The notes: generated from the sequence alone by a model not told the origin. DNA of 34,396 bases from Methanolobus sp. (GCA_021767785.1 JAASSR010000014.1:1-34396); one strand, 5' to 3'. Counted from the first letter of the stretch, positions 15,511 through 24,080 are shown. Numbers and translations: made by a program.

Positions 15511-16409
15511 AAGGATTATCACTTTTTCTGGGCTGTCTGGTACCTAACAGGTACCCGGGAATTGAGATGGCAACAAAGTTATGTCTTGCGAAACTTGACA
15601 TCGACTGTATTGATCTTCCAGGTGCTTCATGCTGTCCGGCTCCGGGAGTATTCCGGTCCTTTGACAGGACCACATGGATGACACTTGCAAGCCGGAATAT
15701 AGTGCTGTCTGAAAAGATGGAAAGGGACGTGCTGACCATATGTAACGGATGTTTCAGCACCCTTGAAGATGTAAATCGTATAATTAAGAATGATGAGATC
15801 GCAAAAGCGGAAGTAAACGCACATCTCCAAAAAGTGGATAAAGAGATTAAGGGTAAAATTGATGTCAGACACATAATAGAATATCTCTATGAAGAATACG
15901 GTCCTGAAAAAATACGATCATCTGTAGAAAGACAACTGAAACTGAGAGTTGCTGTGCACTACGGGTGTCATCTTATAAAACCCACAAGAGACAGAGGCCT
16001 GGGTGGTTTTGAAAGACCTACATTCTTTGATGAGCTCGTTACCGCAATTGGAGCAACAAGTGTTGAATACCCTGACAAGGCAGCATGTTGCGGCGCCGGA
16101 GGTGGTGTACGTTCTGCACTTAAAGAGAGTTCCCTCAAGATGACAGAAGCAAAACTTTCCAGAATAAAGGAAAGCGAAGTGGACTGTATAGTCAATTCAT
16201 GTCCTTTCTGCCACATGCAGCTTGACAGCGGACAGAACGAAATAAAGGAGATGAAAGGTACGGAGTTTGATATACCTGTACTTCACTATACACAACTCCT
16301 CGGACTTGCACTGGGATTCCCACCTGAAATGCTTGGTATTGACACTGACATTGAAAAGAACAATAAACTTATGGAATTACTTGATTCACAGACACAAAAT
16401 GAAAAATAG
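15507..16409 (+). CDS. hdrB: Heterodisulfide reductase subunit B (HdrB-like)
   Basis: A 300-residue catalytic subunit of soluble heterodisulfide reductase, carrying two CCG domains that hold non-cubane 4Fe-4S clusters at the site of CoM-S-S-CoB cleavage. Domain 1: Cys10, Cys42-43 (GASCCPAPG), Cys79 and Cys82 (CNGC). Domain 2: Cys154 (HYGCH), Cys194-195 (ACCGAGGG), Cys232 and Cys235 (SCPFCHMQ). All ligands for both clusters are intact, so this is likely an active subunit. It is translationally coupled to hdrC. The partner HdrA must be encoded elsewhere. Alternative: a paralogue serving another disulfide or quinone-like acceptor. Confidence 0.93.
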   Translation: MKGLSLFLGCLVPNRYPGIEMATKLCLAKLDIDCIDLPGASCCPAPGVFRSFDRTTWMTLASRNIVLSEKMERDVLTICNGCFSTLEDVNRIIKNDEIAKAEVNAHLQKVDKEIKGKIDVRHIIEYLYEEYGPEKIRSSVERQLKLRVAVHYGCHLIKPTRDRGLGGFERPTFFDELVTAIGATSVEYPDKAACCGAGGGVRSALKESSLKMTEAKLSRIKESEVDCIVNSCPFCHMQLDSGQNEIKEMKGTEFDIPVLHYTQLLGLALGFPPEMLGIDTDIEKNNKLMELLDSQTQNEK

Positions 16410-16479
16410 ATTCCTGCAAGAAAGTATTTTCACCAATAACTTTAAGAGAAAGAATGTTATTACGTGAGTAGCACAACGT

Positions 16480-16554
16480 GAGCGTGTGGCCTAGTCAGGA
16501 TATGGCGGCAGCCTCCTAAGCTGCAAGCCGGGGGTTCAAATCCCTTCACGCTCG
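16480..16554 (+). tRNA. tRNA-Arg (anticodon CCT)
   Basis: A cloverleaf can be drawn: acceptor GAGCGTG (16480-16486) with CACGCTC (16547-16553) and discriminator G16554; D arm GCC...GGC; anticodon stem GCAGC (16508-16512) with GCTGC, loop CTCCTAA giving anticodon CCT (16515-16517) for AGG codons; T arm with loop TTCAAAT and two G.U pairs. CCA is not encoded. No intron. It follows hdrB by about 70 bases. Confidence 0.95.
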
Positions 16555-16604
16555 CTATTTCTCTTTTTGATGATTAGAGATTAACAAATCCCGGAGATTT
16601 TTGA

Positions 16605-17057
16605 TTGATAATAAGAAAGGCTACTGTTGAGGATATACCAGAGATAAAGAACATCATAGACCATTATGCAAAGCAGGAGATGATGCTTCCACGCTCGTTA
16701 AGTGAGCTTTATGAGTTTACACGCAGCTTCTATGTCTGCGAGATCGACAGAGAGATCATAGGTTGCTGTGCCCTTCAGGTAAGCTGGGAAGATATGGCAG
16801 AAGTGTTGTCCTTTGCAGTCAGAGAAGATTTCAGGGAGAAAGGAATAGGCACACAGTTGGTGAAAACCTGCATAGAAGAAGCAAAGGATCTGGGAATTAA
16901 AAGTGTATTCACACTGACCTATGCAGTTCCTTTCTTTAAAAAACAGGGATTTGAAATAATAGACAAACAAAGGCTTCCGCACAAGATCTGGGCTGGCTGC
17001 ATTAAGTGTCCGAAATTCCCTAATTGTGATGAAGTGGCAATGTTAAAGGCAATTTAA
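16605..17057 (+). CDS. ArgA-like GNAT acetyltransferase (probable N-acetylglutamate synthase)
   Basis: 150 residues. The form resembles the short, stand-alone GNAT domain of N-acetylglutamate synthases, which start arginine synthesis by acetylating glutamate. Visible: PRSLSELYEFTRSFYV (29-44), strand MAEVLSFAV, acetyl-CoA loop REDFREKGIGTQL (73-85), and the C-terminal LPHKIWAGCIKCPKFPNC (124-141) with Cys132, 135 and 141, which recurs in short ArgA-like proteins. The start is TTG at 16605: GGAG (16593-16596) is 8 bases upstream. argB lies 5 kb away in the same window, supporting the pathway. It may alternatively acetylate another amino acid. Confidence 0.72.
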   Translation: MIIRKATVEDIPEIKNIIDHYAKQEMMLPRSLSELYEFTRSFYVCEIDREIIGCCALQVSWEDMAEVLSFAVREDFREKGIGTQLVKTCIEEAKDLGIKSVFTLTYAVPFFKKQGFEIIDKQRLPHKIWAGCIKCPKFPNCDEVAMLKAI

Positions 17058-17063
17058 TACCTA

Positions 17064-17501
17064 CTATTCAAATGTCTTTTCAAAATATACAGTACCCTTT
17101 TCTTCTTTTACCTTAACAAAACCACATTGCAGGTATATTGATATGGCTTTTTTCAAAGACTTATCGGTTTTAAGCTTTACCAGTGAATAATTCTCAGAGG
17201 CAAAGTCCAGCGCTTTAAAAAACAAAGCAAAACCAATGCCCTGCCCACGGAACTTCTTATCCACATATAATCTTTTTATTTCACACACTTCCCGATCAAT
17301 GTGTTTTACTGCAGAAGTACCTGCAACCGTACCGTCACGAAGATACAGGAAGAAAGCACCTTCTGAGAGGTAATTGCATTTTATGTCATCAAGGTCGTAA
17401 TCTTTTAACGGATCATAATCAAATCCTTCTTCAGAAAGCACAGAAAGAACGAATTCTTTGACCTGTGCAGCATATTCAGGTGAAAAGGGCAATATACTCA
17501 T
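17064..17501 (-). CDS. GNAT-family N-acetyltransferase
   Basis: 145 residues with a clear GNAT core: GTVAGTSAVKHI (57-68), EIKRLYVDKKFRGQGIG (74-90) with the acetyl-CoA pyrophosphate loop R85-G-Q-G-I-G90, then FALFFKALDFA and a C-terminal AISIYLQCGFVKV. The start ATG overlaps the stop of the M20 amidohydrolase gene by 4 bases, so the two are co-translated. The pairing of an acyl-adding and an acyl-removing enzyme suggests related N-acyl substrates (inference). Confidence 0.85.
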   Translation of the reverse strand: MSILPFSPEYAAQVKEFVLSVLSEEGFDYDPLKDYDLDDIKCNYLSEGAFFLYLRDGTVAGTSAVKHIDREVCEIKRLYVDKKFRGQGIGFALFFKALDFASENYSLVKLKTDKSLKKAISIYLQCGFVKVKEEKGTVYFEKTFE

Positions 17502-18697
17502 TCAAGGTATTCTCCGGGGTTTTTCAAAAAATCAAGGGCTATACAGTGAAGCAGTTCAATGCCGGATAAAAGAACATCCTCATCTATATCAAATTCAGAG
17601 GAATGATTCCCGTCAACAATACCCTTATCCTCATTCCTGGTCCCTATAATGGCATACATACCCGGTACTTCACGCAGATAATATGCAAAATCCTCTGCAC
17701 CAAATGTCCTGTCCGCATAGTTGTTCACAACAGGGAATTTTGATTTTAACAGCCGTGAAGCAGTATTTGTAAAAACCGGATAATTATAAAGTACAGGATA
17801 TCCGTGCTGGACATCAAGATCATAGTAAGGAATATTATCATAATTCGGACCTGAATAGGAATTCATAAGATAATCAAGGATTGAGGACATTATCTGTTCA
17901 ATATTAATTATATCCTCATCAGCAAATGTCCTGAAGCTGCCTACTATTTCAATCTCATCTGGCGTCCTGTTGAATTGTTCACCACTTTTAACAGAACCAA
18001 AACCAAGCACATACTCTGAAGGGTCGATCTTCCGGGAAACAGCAGGGTTTAACGCTGAGATGAATTCAGCAGCTATATGTACAGGATCTATACAGAGTTC
18101 CGGTGTTGAGTGATGACCACCTTTACCGAATATTTTTACTGTGAAACGATTAGAACTGGCCATGAAAGGGCCTTCACGGATATTGATGGCACCTATATCC
18201 ACATCTCCGAATATATGAAGGCCTATTATCGCATCCACATCTTCAAGACCACCTTCTTCAATAACCCTGACAGCTCCCCCGGGCGGGATCTCTTCTGCAG
18301 GCTGGAAAATAAACCTTACACTACCACAGATGTCATCCTGATTTTCCTTAATTAAGCGGGCAACTCCGAGCACTATTGCCATATGCCCATCATGACCGCA
18401 TGCATGCATTACCCCCGGATTCCTTGAAATATAATCTTCATTTAACTCTGTCAGTGACTCAGATACCGCAAGTGCATCAATATCAGAGCGTATAGCTATG
18501 CAGGGACCATTTTTGCTTCCACGGATATCTCCGACCACTCCTGTATCAGCAATCTTTCTGCAGTCAATTCCAAGTTCTTTCAGAATTGAAATTATCATGG
18601 CCTGAGTACCATATTCATGATAACTCAGTTCAGGGTTCCTGTGGAACTCACGGCGGATATTCATTACCCATCTGTCAAGGGATTCCAAATTATTCAT
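17498..18697 (-). CDS. M20D-family amidohydrolase (N-acyl-amino-acid/aminoacylase type)
   Basis: 399 residues, normal for the family of metal-dependent amidohydrolases that cleave N-acyl amino acids (hippurate/IAA-amino acid hydrolase type). Metal-binding and catalytic residues are visible: Asp72 and Asp74 (IRSDIDAL), HACGHDGHM (98-106) with Cys100 and His102, then QPAEEIPPGG with Glu135-Glu136, GLHIFGD, and the dimerisation-domain GKGGHHSTPE. No signal peptide, so cytoplasmic. It lies upstream of and overlaps an acetyltransferase gene. Substrate not deducible; it could release acetylated amino acids or a compatible solute. Confidence 0.88.
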   Translation of the reverse strand: MNNLESLDRWVMNIRREFHRNPELSYHEYGTQAMIISILKELGIDCRKIADTGVVGDIRGSKNGPCIAIRSDIDALAVSESLTELNEDYISRNPGVMHACGHDGHMAIVLGVARLIKENQDDICGSVRFIFQPAEEIPPGGAVRVIEEGGLEDVDAIIGLHIFGDVDIGAINIREGPFMASSNRFTVKIFGKGGHHSTPELCIDPVHIAAEFISALNPAVSRKIDPSEYVLGFGSVKSGEQFNRTPDEIEIVGSFRTFADEDIINIEQIMSSILDYLMNSYSGPNYDNIPYYDLDVQHGYPVLYNYPVFTNTASRLLKSKFPVVNNYADRTFGAEDFAYYLREVPGMYAIIGTRNEDKGIVDGNHSSEFDIDEDVLLSGIELLHCIALDFLKNPGEYLE

Positions 18698-18827
18698 CTT
18701 TAATAACCCGTTTCAGAACTATTTTTATGTAAAAAGGCATTTAACCTGTACAAATATCTGCCGGAAAAGTACTAAAAACGATTTAAAAAACATTATAAAA
18801 TACTGAGGACCACAAGGAAAGATAAAC

Positions 18828-19769
18828 ATGATAAAAACAAGACTCAGAGATTTTCTTGTTACAAAAGATGATTGGATCTTTGCAGTTTCCGATTATTTCC
18901 ATTCCAATGGTATCAGGTCAACAATGAGATACGTACCTGATGAGAACGGAGAACGCGAACTAAATGGAAAACGTTATAAAAAATATGATTTTGATGTAGC
19001 TTTTGACTTCATGCGCAAGAATCGCCCGGAATGGGTGGAGGACGTGCATGTAGTACCGGAAGACCAGATCAAAAAAGTGCTTTCGCCATCAAAAGCCATC
19101 GAAAAATGGTATGGTATTGACAGTCGTGTGACTGCTGTTGTGGACACGCTTGAAAAAGCAGGAATTAAAAGAGATATGATGGGAATTACGGGTTCATTCC
19201 TGCCGGGACTTCAAAACGAAGGATCAGACATTGATTTTGTTGTTTACGGCAAGTATTGGTTCATTGCAAGGGATGCCATCGCAAAGGCAAAAACAGAGCC
19301 CGGTCCCATAGAAGATATTGACGATAAAATGTGGGAACGCATATATAAAAAACGCATTCCTGAGATCTCATTTGAAGAATTCATAGTCCATGAAAAGAGA
19401 AAAGGTAACCGCGGAATGGTAGAAGGAACCTATTTTGATCTTCTTTTTGTCAGGAACTGGGAACAGATCAAAGAACCTACCCTTAGGGGAAAGGATATCG
19501 GAACTATGAAGATCGAAGCAAGGGTAACAAATGATGACCTGGCATTTGACAGTCCTTCAGTTTATAAGGTAGATCACGAGGAGATAGATCATGTGCTCTC
19601 ATACACACATACATATGCCGGACAGGCCGTTGAAGGTGAGATAATTGAAGCACAGGGTGTTGTTGAGCAGGTTGGTAACATTAAAAGACTTGTTGTGGGC
19701 ACATCACGTGAACCAAAAGGTGAGTGGATACGCTCTTTGACACTACTTGAAAAAGAGGGTTTTATCTGA
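18828..19769 (+). CDS. Archaeal nucleotidyltransferase-fold protein (COG1665-like)
   Basis: 313 residues. A polymerase-beta-type nucleotidyltransferase motif is visible at 120-141: Gly122-Ser123, then a spacing of ten, then Asp134-Ile-Asp136 in SDIDFVVYG. The N-terminal 100 residues hold a basic domain with KRYKKYDFDVAFDFM. The C-terminal 90 residues (from about 225) form a beta-rich domain ending in EWIRSLTLLEKEGFI. I recognise the overall layout as the archaeal COG1665 group; its substrate is not established to my knowledge. AAGGAAAG lies 6-13 bases before the ATG. A TATA-like CATTATAAAAT stands near 18790. It converges on the DUF2098 gene. Confidence 0.75.
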   Translation: MIKTRLRDFLVTKDDWIFAVSDYFHSNGIRSTMRYVPDENGERELNGKRYKKYDFDVAFDFMRKNRPEWVEDVHVVPEDQIKKVLSPSKAIEKWYGIDSRVTAVVDTLEKAGIKRDMMGITGSFLPGLQNEGSDIDFVVYGKYWFIARDAIAKAKTEPGPIEDIDDKMWERIYKKRIPEISFEEFIVHEKRKGNRGMVEGTYFDLLFVRNWEQIKEPTLRGKDIGTMKIEARVTNDDLAFDSPSVYKVDHEEIDHVLSYTHTYAGQAVEGEIIEAQGVVEQVGNIKRLVVGTSREPKGEWIRSLTLLEKEGFI

Positions 19770-19797
19770 AAATATTGTTGAAAATATATGTAGGCGG

Positions 19798-20115
19798 TTA
19801 ACCACCGCCTGTCACCTGTCCTATATCAAAGTCAGCATCACTTTCAGCACCATAAGTACGCACATAGGACTCTGCGTTCTCTGCTGAGCTGCGGGATTTG
19901 ATCTCTCCTTTAAGATCACTTTTATCAGCGATCACAAGCGTCTCTGGTCTATAGAAAAGACCGGTATTATCAACCAGTACCCAGATACCATCTTCATCTT
20001 CTTTTATATCGAGAACTCTGCCCACCGTACCTGTGTTCATATATCTGACAACGGACCCAATCTTGATGGGATTTCCATCCATGGCCAGAGCTTCGATATT
20101 TTCCGTATCTTCCAC
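19798..20115 (-). CDS. DUF2098-family protein
   Basis: 105 residues of the methanogen DUF2098 group. The central part is a small beta-barrel-like fold: IKIGSVVRYMNTGTVGRVLD followed by DGIWVLVDNTGLFYRPETLV. The C-terminal 30 residues are polar and probably disordered, ending in glycines. The start is GTG at 20115, fixed by AGGAG 7 bases upstream. It follows mptA by about 60 bases on the same strand and is probably co-transcribed with it. Role unknown; the neighbourhood hints at a link to methanopterin synthesis. Confidence 0.75.
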   Translation of the reverse strand: MEDTENIEALAMDGNPIKIGSVVRYMNTGTVGRVLDIKEDEDGIWVLVDNTGLFYRPETLVIADKSDLKGEIKSRSSAENAESYVRTYGAESDADFDIGQVTGGG

Positions 20116-20175
20116 AATATAACTCCTGTAAGTTCAGTTATTATGAAGATTATATGGAAACAAACTAATTAATAA

Positions 20176-21132
20176 CTAAGCATCCTGAGCTATTTCCAGA
20201 CGCAGGTCACCAAGACTTGCGACCCTTTCGGCAAATGCGTTATGTCTGTGTATACTTTCCTCATTGATCTGCTTGATGGTAACAACTGCTTCATCAGGCA
20301 GATGTGCAAAATCTTTGACAATATTCTTTGCCATGGTTCTCACACAATCTTCAACGAATTTAGGATTGTTATGCGCGGTCTGAACAACCATTGCCTCATC
20401 AGAACGCTTGAGAAGCTCGAACACACTTGAACTCATTGATTTTTCAATAATCTCAATTATCTTTTCAAGAGAAACAAAAACATTGCCAACAACTTCTATA
20501 GATATTACACCACGTCCGCGCTGATTGTGTGTTGCCATTGGAACCCGGTGAAGGAATTCAGCAATATGTCGGTTATCAACACCAATGTTTTCCAGTTCAT
20601 GCTTTGCATTATCCATCATTATTTCCTGGGCACAGGGACATGCGGTCATTCCCACAACTTCAGCACCAATGAGTTTTTTGACCTTCATACTTTCAACATC
20701 ATCACGCATGGCAATGGCTTCTGCAAAAATATCCACAACCTCCTGACATTCCATCTTTGTGGAAGGAGATTCTCTCCTGACAACATACTCGCTCTTCAGG
20801 ATCACTTCCGCCTGGGTAGCGTACTCATGACGTTTCAAAAGACTCTGGGCAACATCACTGCATAGCTGCTCGATTTCATAAACAGGCATATTGACTGCCA
20901 TTTCAAGAACTTCATCGACTGCCTCGAAATTACGTGACAGGTTAGCACCTTTAAGATGAGAAGGGAGATCTACGAATATATCAAAGGTACATATCAGAAT
21001 TATCGGACGTTTATCCCTCCTCTTGATCTCTACTAACTTTTTTACGTTTGTAACACCGACACGTGTCAGGTTAATGGGTATCTGCGGCTTGTTAGCCTGT
21101 ATATCTGGTAGTTTAACAACAGGGACTTCCAT
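20176..21132 (-). CDS. mptA: GTP cyclohydrolase MptA (type IV, FolE2 family)
   Basis: The Fe(II)-dependent enzyme converting GTP to 7,8-dihydroneopterin 2',3'-cyclic phosphate, first step of tetrahydromethanopterin/sarcinapterin synthesis. From the ATG at 21132 it has 318 residues; GAGGT lies 8 bases upstream, whereas the longer frame to 21171 lacks such support. Family landmarks: the start [20 protein letters not shown] (8-27), the metal-site cysteines in TACPCAQ (163-169, Cys165 and Cys167), and HNQRGRG (202-208). DUF2098 follows on the same strand. Confidence 0.93.
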   Translation of the reverse strand: MEVPVVKLPDIQANKPQIPINLTRVGVTNVKKLVEIKRRDKRPIILICTFDIFVDLPSHLKGANLSRNFEAVDEVLEMAVNMPVYEIEQLCSDVAQSLLKRHEYATQAEVILKSEYVVRRESPSTKMECQEVVDIFAEAIAMRDDVESMKVKKLIGAEVVGMTACPCAQEIMMDNAKHELENIGVDNRHIAEFLHRVPMATHNQRGRGVISIEVVGNVFVSLEKIIEIIEKSMSSSVFELLKRSDEAMVVQTAHNNPKFVEDCVRTMAKNIVKDFAHLPDEAVVTIKQINEESIHRHNAFAERVASLGDLRLEIAQDA

Positions 21133-21425
21133 GTTAATAACCTCTAGATCAAACAAAAGATAATGATCCATTCTGAAAAATGGATATCAAATAGTAAGCA
21201 TACCTTGCTCAAAGGGTTTCATTACATGTAAATGTTGTGTTGAATTCCATGAATGATAAAAAGGAAGAATGTCCAGATTGAACTGTGGCGAACATAAATA
21301 CATACATATATCCAAACTGAGCAAAGGTGCAAGAACATCCTATAAAATAAAGTTGACTTGACATGTTACCACATCCTGCTCCATTAAAAGATTAAACTTA
21401 TTCAAAATAATATATAAATAATGCA

Positions 21426-21440
21426 TATTCACCGTGAATA
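21426..21440. promoter_or_regulatory. Palindrome TATTCACCGTGAATA downstream of a TATA box
   Basis: Perfect 7-bp arms around a central C, 8 bases after TATATAAA (21411-21418), so it would cover the start of a transcript from that box. It is a classic layout for a dimeric repressor site. It is more than 125 bases from the MC1 ATG, so it may serve an upstream promoter of MC1 or a short RNA. Confidence 0.45.
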
Positions 21441-21500
21441 AATGCTCTAAATTGCGGAAAATAACATAAAACAAGAACAAAAGACGACATTAAAAGAAAA

Positions 21501-21510
21501 ATATATATAC
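21501..21510 (+). promoter_or_regulatory. TATA box of the MC1 gene
   Basis: ATATATATAC, predicting transcription start near 21535, directly before the leader hairpin at 21538-21556. Confidence 0.5.
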
Positions 21511-21537
21511 TCCATATACTAAATACGGTTAGCAGAG

Positions 21538-21563
21538 GTAATCGCATAATGATTACGAGGTGA
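21538..21563 (+). promoter_or_regulatory. Leader hairpin abutting the MC1 ribosome binding site
   Basis: GTAATC (21538-21543) and GATTAC (21551-21556) form a perfect 6-bp stem with a 7-base loop. The Shine-Dalgarno GAGGTGA (21557-21563) begins at the very next base, and the ATG follows at 21568. The hairpin may protect the 5' end or tune translation of this abundant protein. Confidence 0.5.
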
Positions 21564-21567
21564 CATC

Positions 21568-21858
21568 ATGTCTGAAACAAGAAATTTTGTGTTAAGAGAT
21601 AAAAAAGGAAATGAGCATGGGGTATTCACAGGTAAACAGCCAAGACAGGCTGCACTCAAGGTAGCTAACAGAGGAAAAGGTACCAAATCAAAGCCTGAAG
21701 AGATCAGACTCCGTGAGCGCGGAACAAAGAAAGTACATGTATTCAAGGGATGGAAACAGAAGGTAGACGCCCCTAAGAACAAACCGGACTGGATGCCTGA
21801 CAAGATCAACAAGCCTTTTGTCAAGAAGCAGGGCATCGAGAAACTTGAAAAAGTCTGA
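21568..21858 (+). CDS. Non-histone chromosomal protein MC1
   Basis: 96 residues; the DNA-bending chromatin protein of Methanosarcinales and some haloarchaea. The sequence is easily recognised: TRNFVLRDKKGNEHGVFTGK (4-23), QPRQAALKVANRG (24-36), IRLRERGTKKVHVFKGWKQK and the proline-bearing arm VDAPKNKPDWMP, ending KPFVKKQGIEKLEKV. It is rich in Lys/Arg and binds DNA as a monomer with a sharp bend. It has a full Shine-Dalgarno (GAGGTGA), its own TATA box and a strong terminator, fitting a highly expressed single gene. Confidence 0.98.
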   Translation: MSETRNFVLRDKKGNEHGVFTGKQPRQAALKVANRGKGTKSKPEEIRLRERGTKKVHVFKGWKQKVDAPKNKPDWMPDKINKPFVKKQGIEKLEKV

Positions 21859-21883
21859 TTTTATCAGAACTGATCTCAGGTAC

Positions 21884-21911
21884 GGACCCTTAAATGGGTC
21901 TTTTAGTTTTT
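21884..21911 (+). terminator. Terminator of the MC1 gene
   Basis: GGACCC (21884-21889), six-base loop, GGGTCT (21896-21901; one G.U pair) then TTTAGTTTTT. It begins 25 bases after the stop. Confidence 0.75.
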
Positions 21912-22069
21912 AATTGGTATTCTACTCATCTTTTACTAACTTTATTCTTAATTGTCCATTTTGGTCTGCAACTAAAATAACTTTTAAATCATTTGGGCAT
22001 ATAAGTAAGCAGCTCCGGCTATTCAAACTCTGACAGGCCGAACACATAACAAAGTCACAGGTATGCAAC

Positions 22070-22963
22070 ATGACACTTAATCGAGAGAATGTATTGATCG
22101 AGGCATTACCATATATAAGGGATTTTTACGATTCCATAATGGTCATAAAAGTGGGAGGCCATGCAATGGTAAACCCCGAGGTAATGAATGACATCATACA
22201 GGATGTCGTTCTTCTCAGATTCGTAGGGATACATCCCATCATAGTCCACGGGGGAGGACCTGAGATTTCCGAAAAAATGAAACGTATGGGAAAAGAATCA
22301 CAATTTGTAGGCGGACTGAGGGTAACTGATGATGAAACACTGGAGATCGCACGCATGGTACTGGTGGGTAATATAAACACTGAGATCGTCGCCCTGATAG
22401 GAAAACACGGCGCTAAAGGAATAGGACTTTCAGGAAAGGACGGGAAGATGATCATAGCAAAGAAGAAGCCTTTCCAGAAAGTGATGATTGAGGATGTTGA
22501 ACACGAAGTGGATCTCGGATGGGTAGGAGATACCGAAATAATCAATCCTGAATTGCTTAACATACTGATAAAAGAAGATTATATACCTGTGATTTCACCC
22601 ATAGCAATGGATATAAACGGAAAGGAATTGAACATTAATGCAGACACTGTAGCAGGCGATATTGCAGCTGCGCTGCAGGCTAAAAAGCTCATACTCATGA
22701 CCGATGTACCCGGCCTGTTGAGAGACATCAACGACAGAAATTCACGCATATCAAGGGTTGCCACAGAGGATATAGACAATATGATATGCAGTGGCCTGAT
22801 ATCAGGTGGCATGATCCCGAAAATGAGAAGTGCGGCAGGTTCGGTTACAGGTGGAGTCGGAAAAGTGCATATCATAGATGGAAGTATTTCCCACTCAATT
22901 TTACTTGAACTGTTCACTGATACCGGCATTGGTACAATGGTCTATAAAAAAGAATATGAATGA
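22070..22963 (+). CDS. argB: Acetylglutamate kinase
   Basis: Phosphorylates N-acetylglutamate in the second step of arginine synthesis; cytoplasmic amino-acid-kinase fold. 297 residues, normal length. Visible: phosphate-binding VIKVGGHAM (25-33), the substrate loop VHGGGPEI (59-66), GLRVTDDETLEIARMVLVGN, GLSGKDGKMI, and the C-terminal GMIPKMRSAAGSVTGGVGKV with the catalytic Lys. AGGT stands about 8 bases before the ATG. It is transcribed alone and converges on the RaSEA gene. The N-terminal helix is short, so the arginine-binding ring-forming extension of some family members may be absent. Confidence 0.95.
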   Translation: MTLNRENVLIEALPYIRDFYDSIMVIKVGGHAMVNPEVMNDIIQDVVLLRFVGIHPIIVHGGGPEISEKMKRMGKESQFVGGLRVTDDETLEIARMVLVGNINTEIVALIGKHGAKGIGLSGKDGKMIIAKKKPFQKVMIEDVEHEVDLGWVGDTEIINPELLNILIKEDYIPVISPIAMDINGKELNINADTVAGDIAAALQAKKLILMTDVPGLLRDINDRNSRISRVATEDIDNMICSGLISGGMIPKMRSAAGSVTGGVGKVHIIDGSISHSILLELFTDTGIGTMVYKKEYE

Positions 22964-23007
22964 AAATCCATCCAGAGAATATTTCAGACTTCGAGAACAT
23001 CGTATTT

Positions 23008-24048
23008 TTAGTCTGTAATGGGACTGCCGAATGTGTGACCCTCAAGTTCAAGTACCTGCTCCCACAGATCCTTACACTCACAGGAAAGATGGTCCAGACA
23101 TGAAAGATCCTGTGTTAATGAGAACTGCCTGATGGCATCCGCTACATCATGACTGCACTCTCTGCAGTTGTGAGGTCCTCTTTTTGAGCCTGCACCAACG
23201 GGATCGGATGTAATTATCAGATCAGGAAACTCTTCTTTTGTTCTTTGCAGTATGGAAACGATACTCCAGAGCCATGGAGGACGATACTGTTGCCTGTCCC
23301 ACAGATATTCAACGAATGTGCCGCGCTGGACATTGCAAAGATTGATGGAAAAAGTATCCGAATATTCAGCAGCATCACGAATTGTTCTTATAATATCTTC
23401 AAGAGCATCTTTCTCTGACAAGAACGGAGGCTTCAACAGGAGATATGATTTTACAGTAGCACCGTTCTTCTTTGCCACTGTTGCGGCATCAATAAAATTC
23501 TGGAATGTAAATCCTTTATTGACAGACTGCTTTCTTATGATATCGGAGCTCGTTTCAAGACCCACTGCAACTTCAAAAGCAGTGTTCTTAAGAGTGCTTA
23601 CACAATCCTTAACACTTTCTTCGGTTACAAATTCAGGTCTTGTTTCAGCCAGCACTTTTACTATCCTTTCATCCTCATCGAGCTCTTCGAGTATTCTGTG
23701 TCTGACATCAAGCGGGACCTCCCTGGTATCGAGAAAGCTGCCTGATGTGAAGATCTTTACCATAAAACGCTCAAGTTCGGATGCTTTTTTCATAGCTTTT
23801 GTAAGCTGAGACAGCAGGTCATTATTTGAAGGATCGGTCTGTGCACTGTCATAGACATAACCGCACATGGTACATCCTCCTGCCTTGCCCCACCAGCATC
23901 CTGAAGTCTTGAAAATGATAGTGATGGTTTCTACAGGACCTGTTTCAAGGAGATCCTTACCTGTCCACACAGCACAGGGCTCACTGGAAGGAGAAGGCTT
24001 TATCCTTTGCCTGTTACGTATGTCAAGAACCACTTTATTTAGTGACAT
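23008..24048 (-). CDS. Archaeosine-synthesis radical SAM protein (RaSEA-like)
   Basis: 346 residues of the COG1244 radical SAM group, whose archaeal members act with ArcS to convert preQ0-lysine tRNA to archaeosine at position 15 of tRNA. The cluster motif is non-standard, Cys51-X7-Cys59-X2-Cys62 (SGCWWGKAGGCTMCGY), as in this family. Next come FMVKIFTSGSFLDTREVPLD and ETRPEFVTEE, then AVGLETSSD. The C-terminal tail has further cysteines (HNCRECSHDV, LSCLDHLSCECKDL) that may bind metal. It lies 32 bases after the GMP synthase gene on the same strand; shared purine-nucleotide supply is a possible reason. ArcS is not in the window. Confidence 0.87.
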   Translation of the reverse strand: MSLNKVVLDIRNRQRIKPSPSSEPCAVWTGKDLLETGPVETITIIFKTSGCWWGKAGGCTMCGYVYDSAQTDPSNNDLLSQLTKAMKKASELERFMVKIFTSGSFLDTREVPLDVRHRILEELDEDERIVKVLAETRPEFVTEESVKDCVSTLKNTAFEVAVGLETSSDIIRKQSVNKGFTFQNFIDAATVAKKNGATVKSYLLLKPPFLSEKDALEDIIRTIRDAAEYSDTFSINLCNVQRGTFVEYLWDRQQYRPPWLWSIVSILQRTKEEFPDLIITSDPVGAGSKRGPHNCRECSHDVADAIRQFSLTQDLSCLDHLSCECKDLWEQVLELEGHTFGSPITD

Positions 24049-24080
24049 TTGTCTGAACTCTGATCTGTAATACTTAATAA

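Larger units (their letters stand above)
21133..21567. other. Divergent intergenic region between mptA and MC1
   Basis: No gene is seen. It contains two plus-strand TATA boxes, TATATAAA (21411-21418) and ATATATATAC (21501-21510), an operator-like palindrome TATTCACCGTGAATA (21426-21440), and a hairpin (21538-21556) just before the MC1 ribosome binding site. The mptA promoter should lie between 21150 and 21250 on the minus strand, but I could not place it. Confidence 0.55.
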
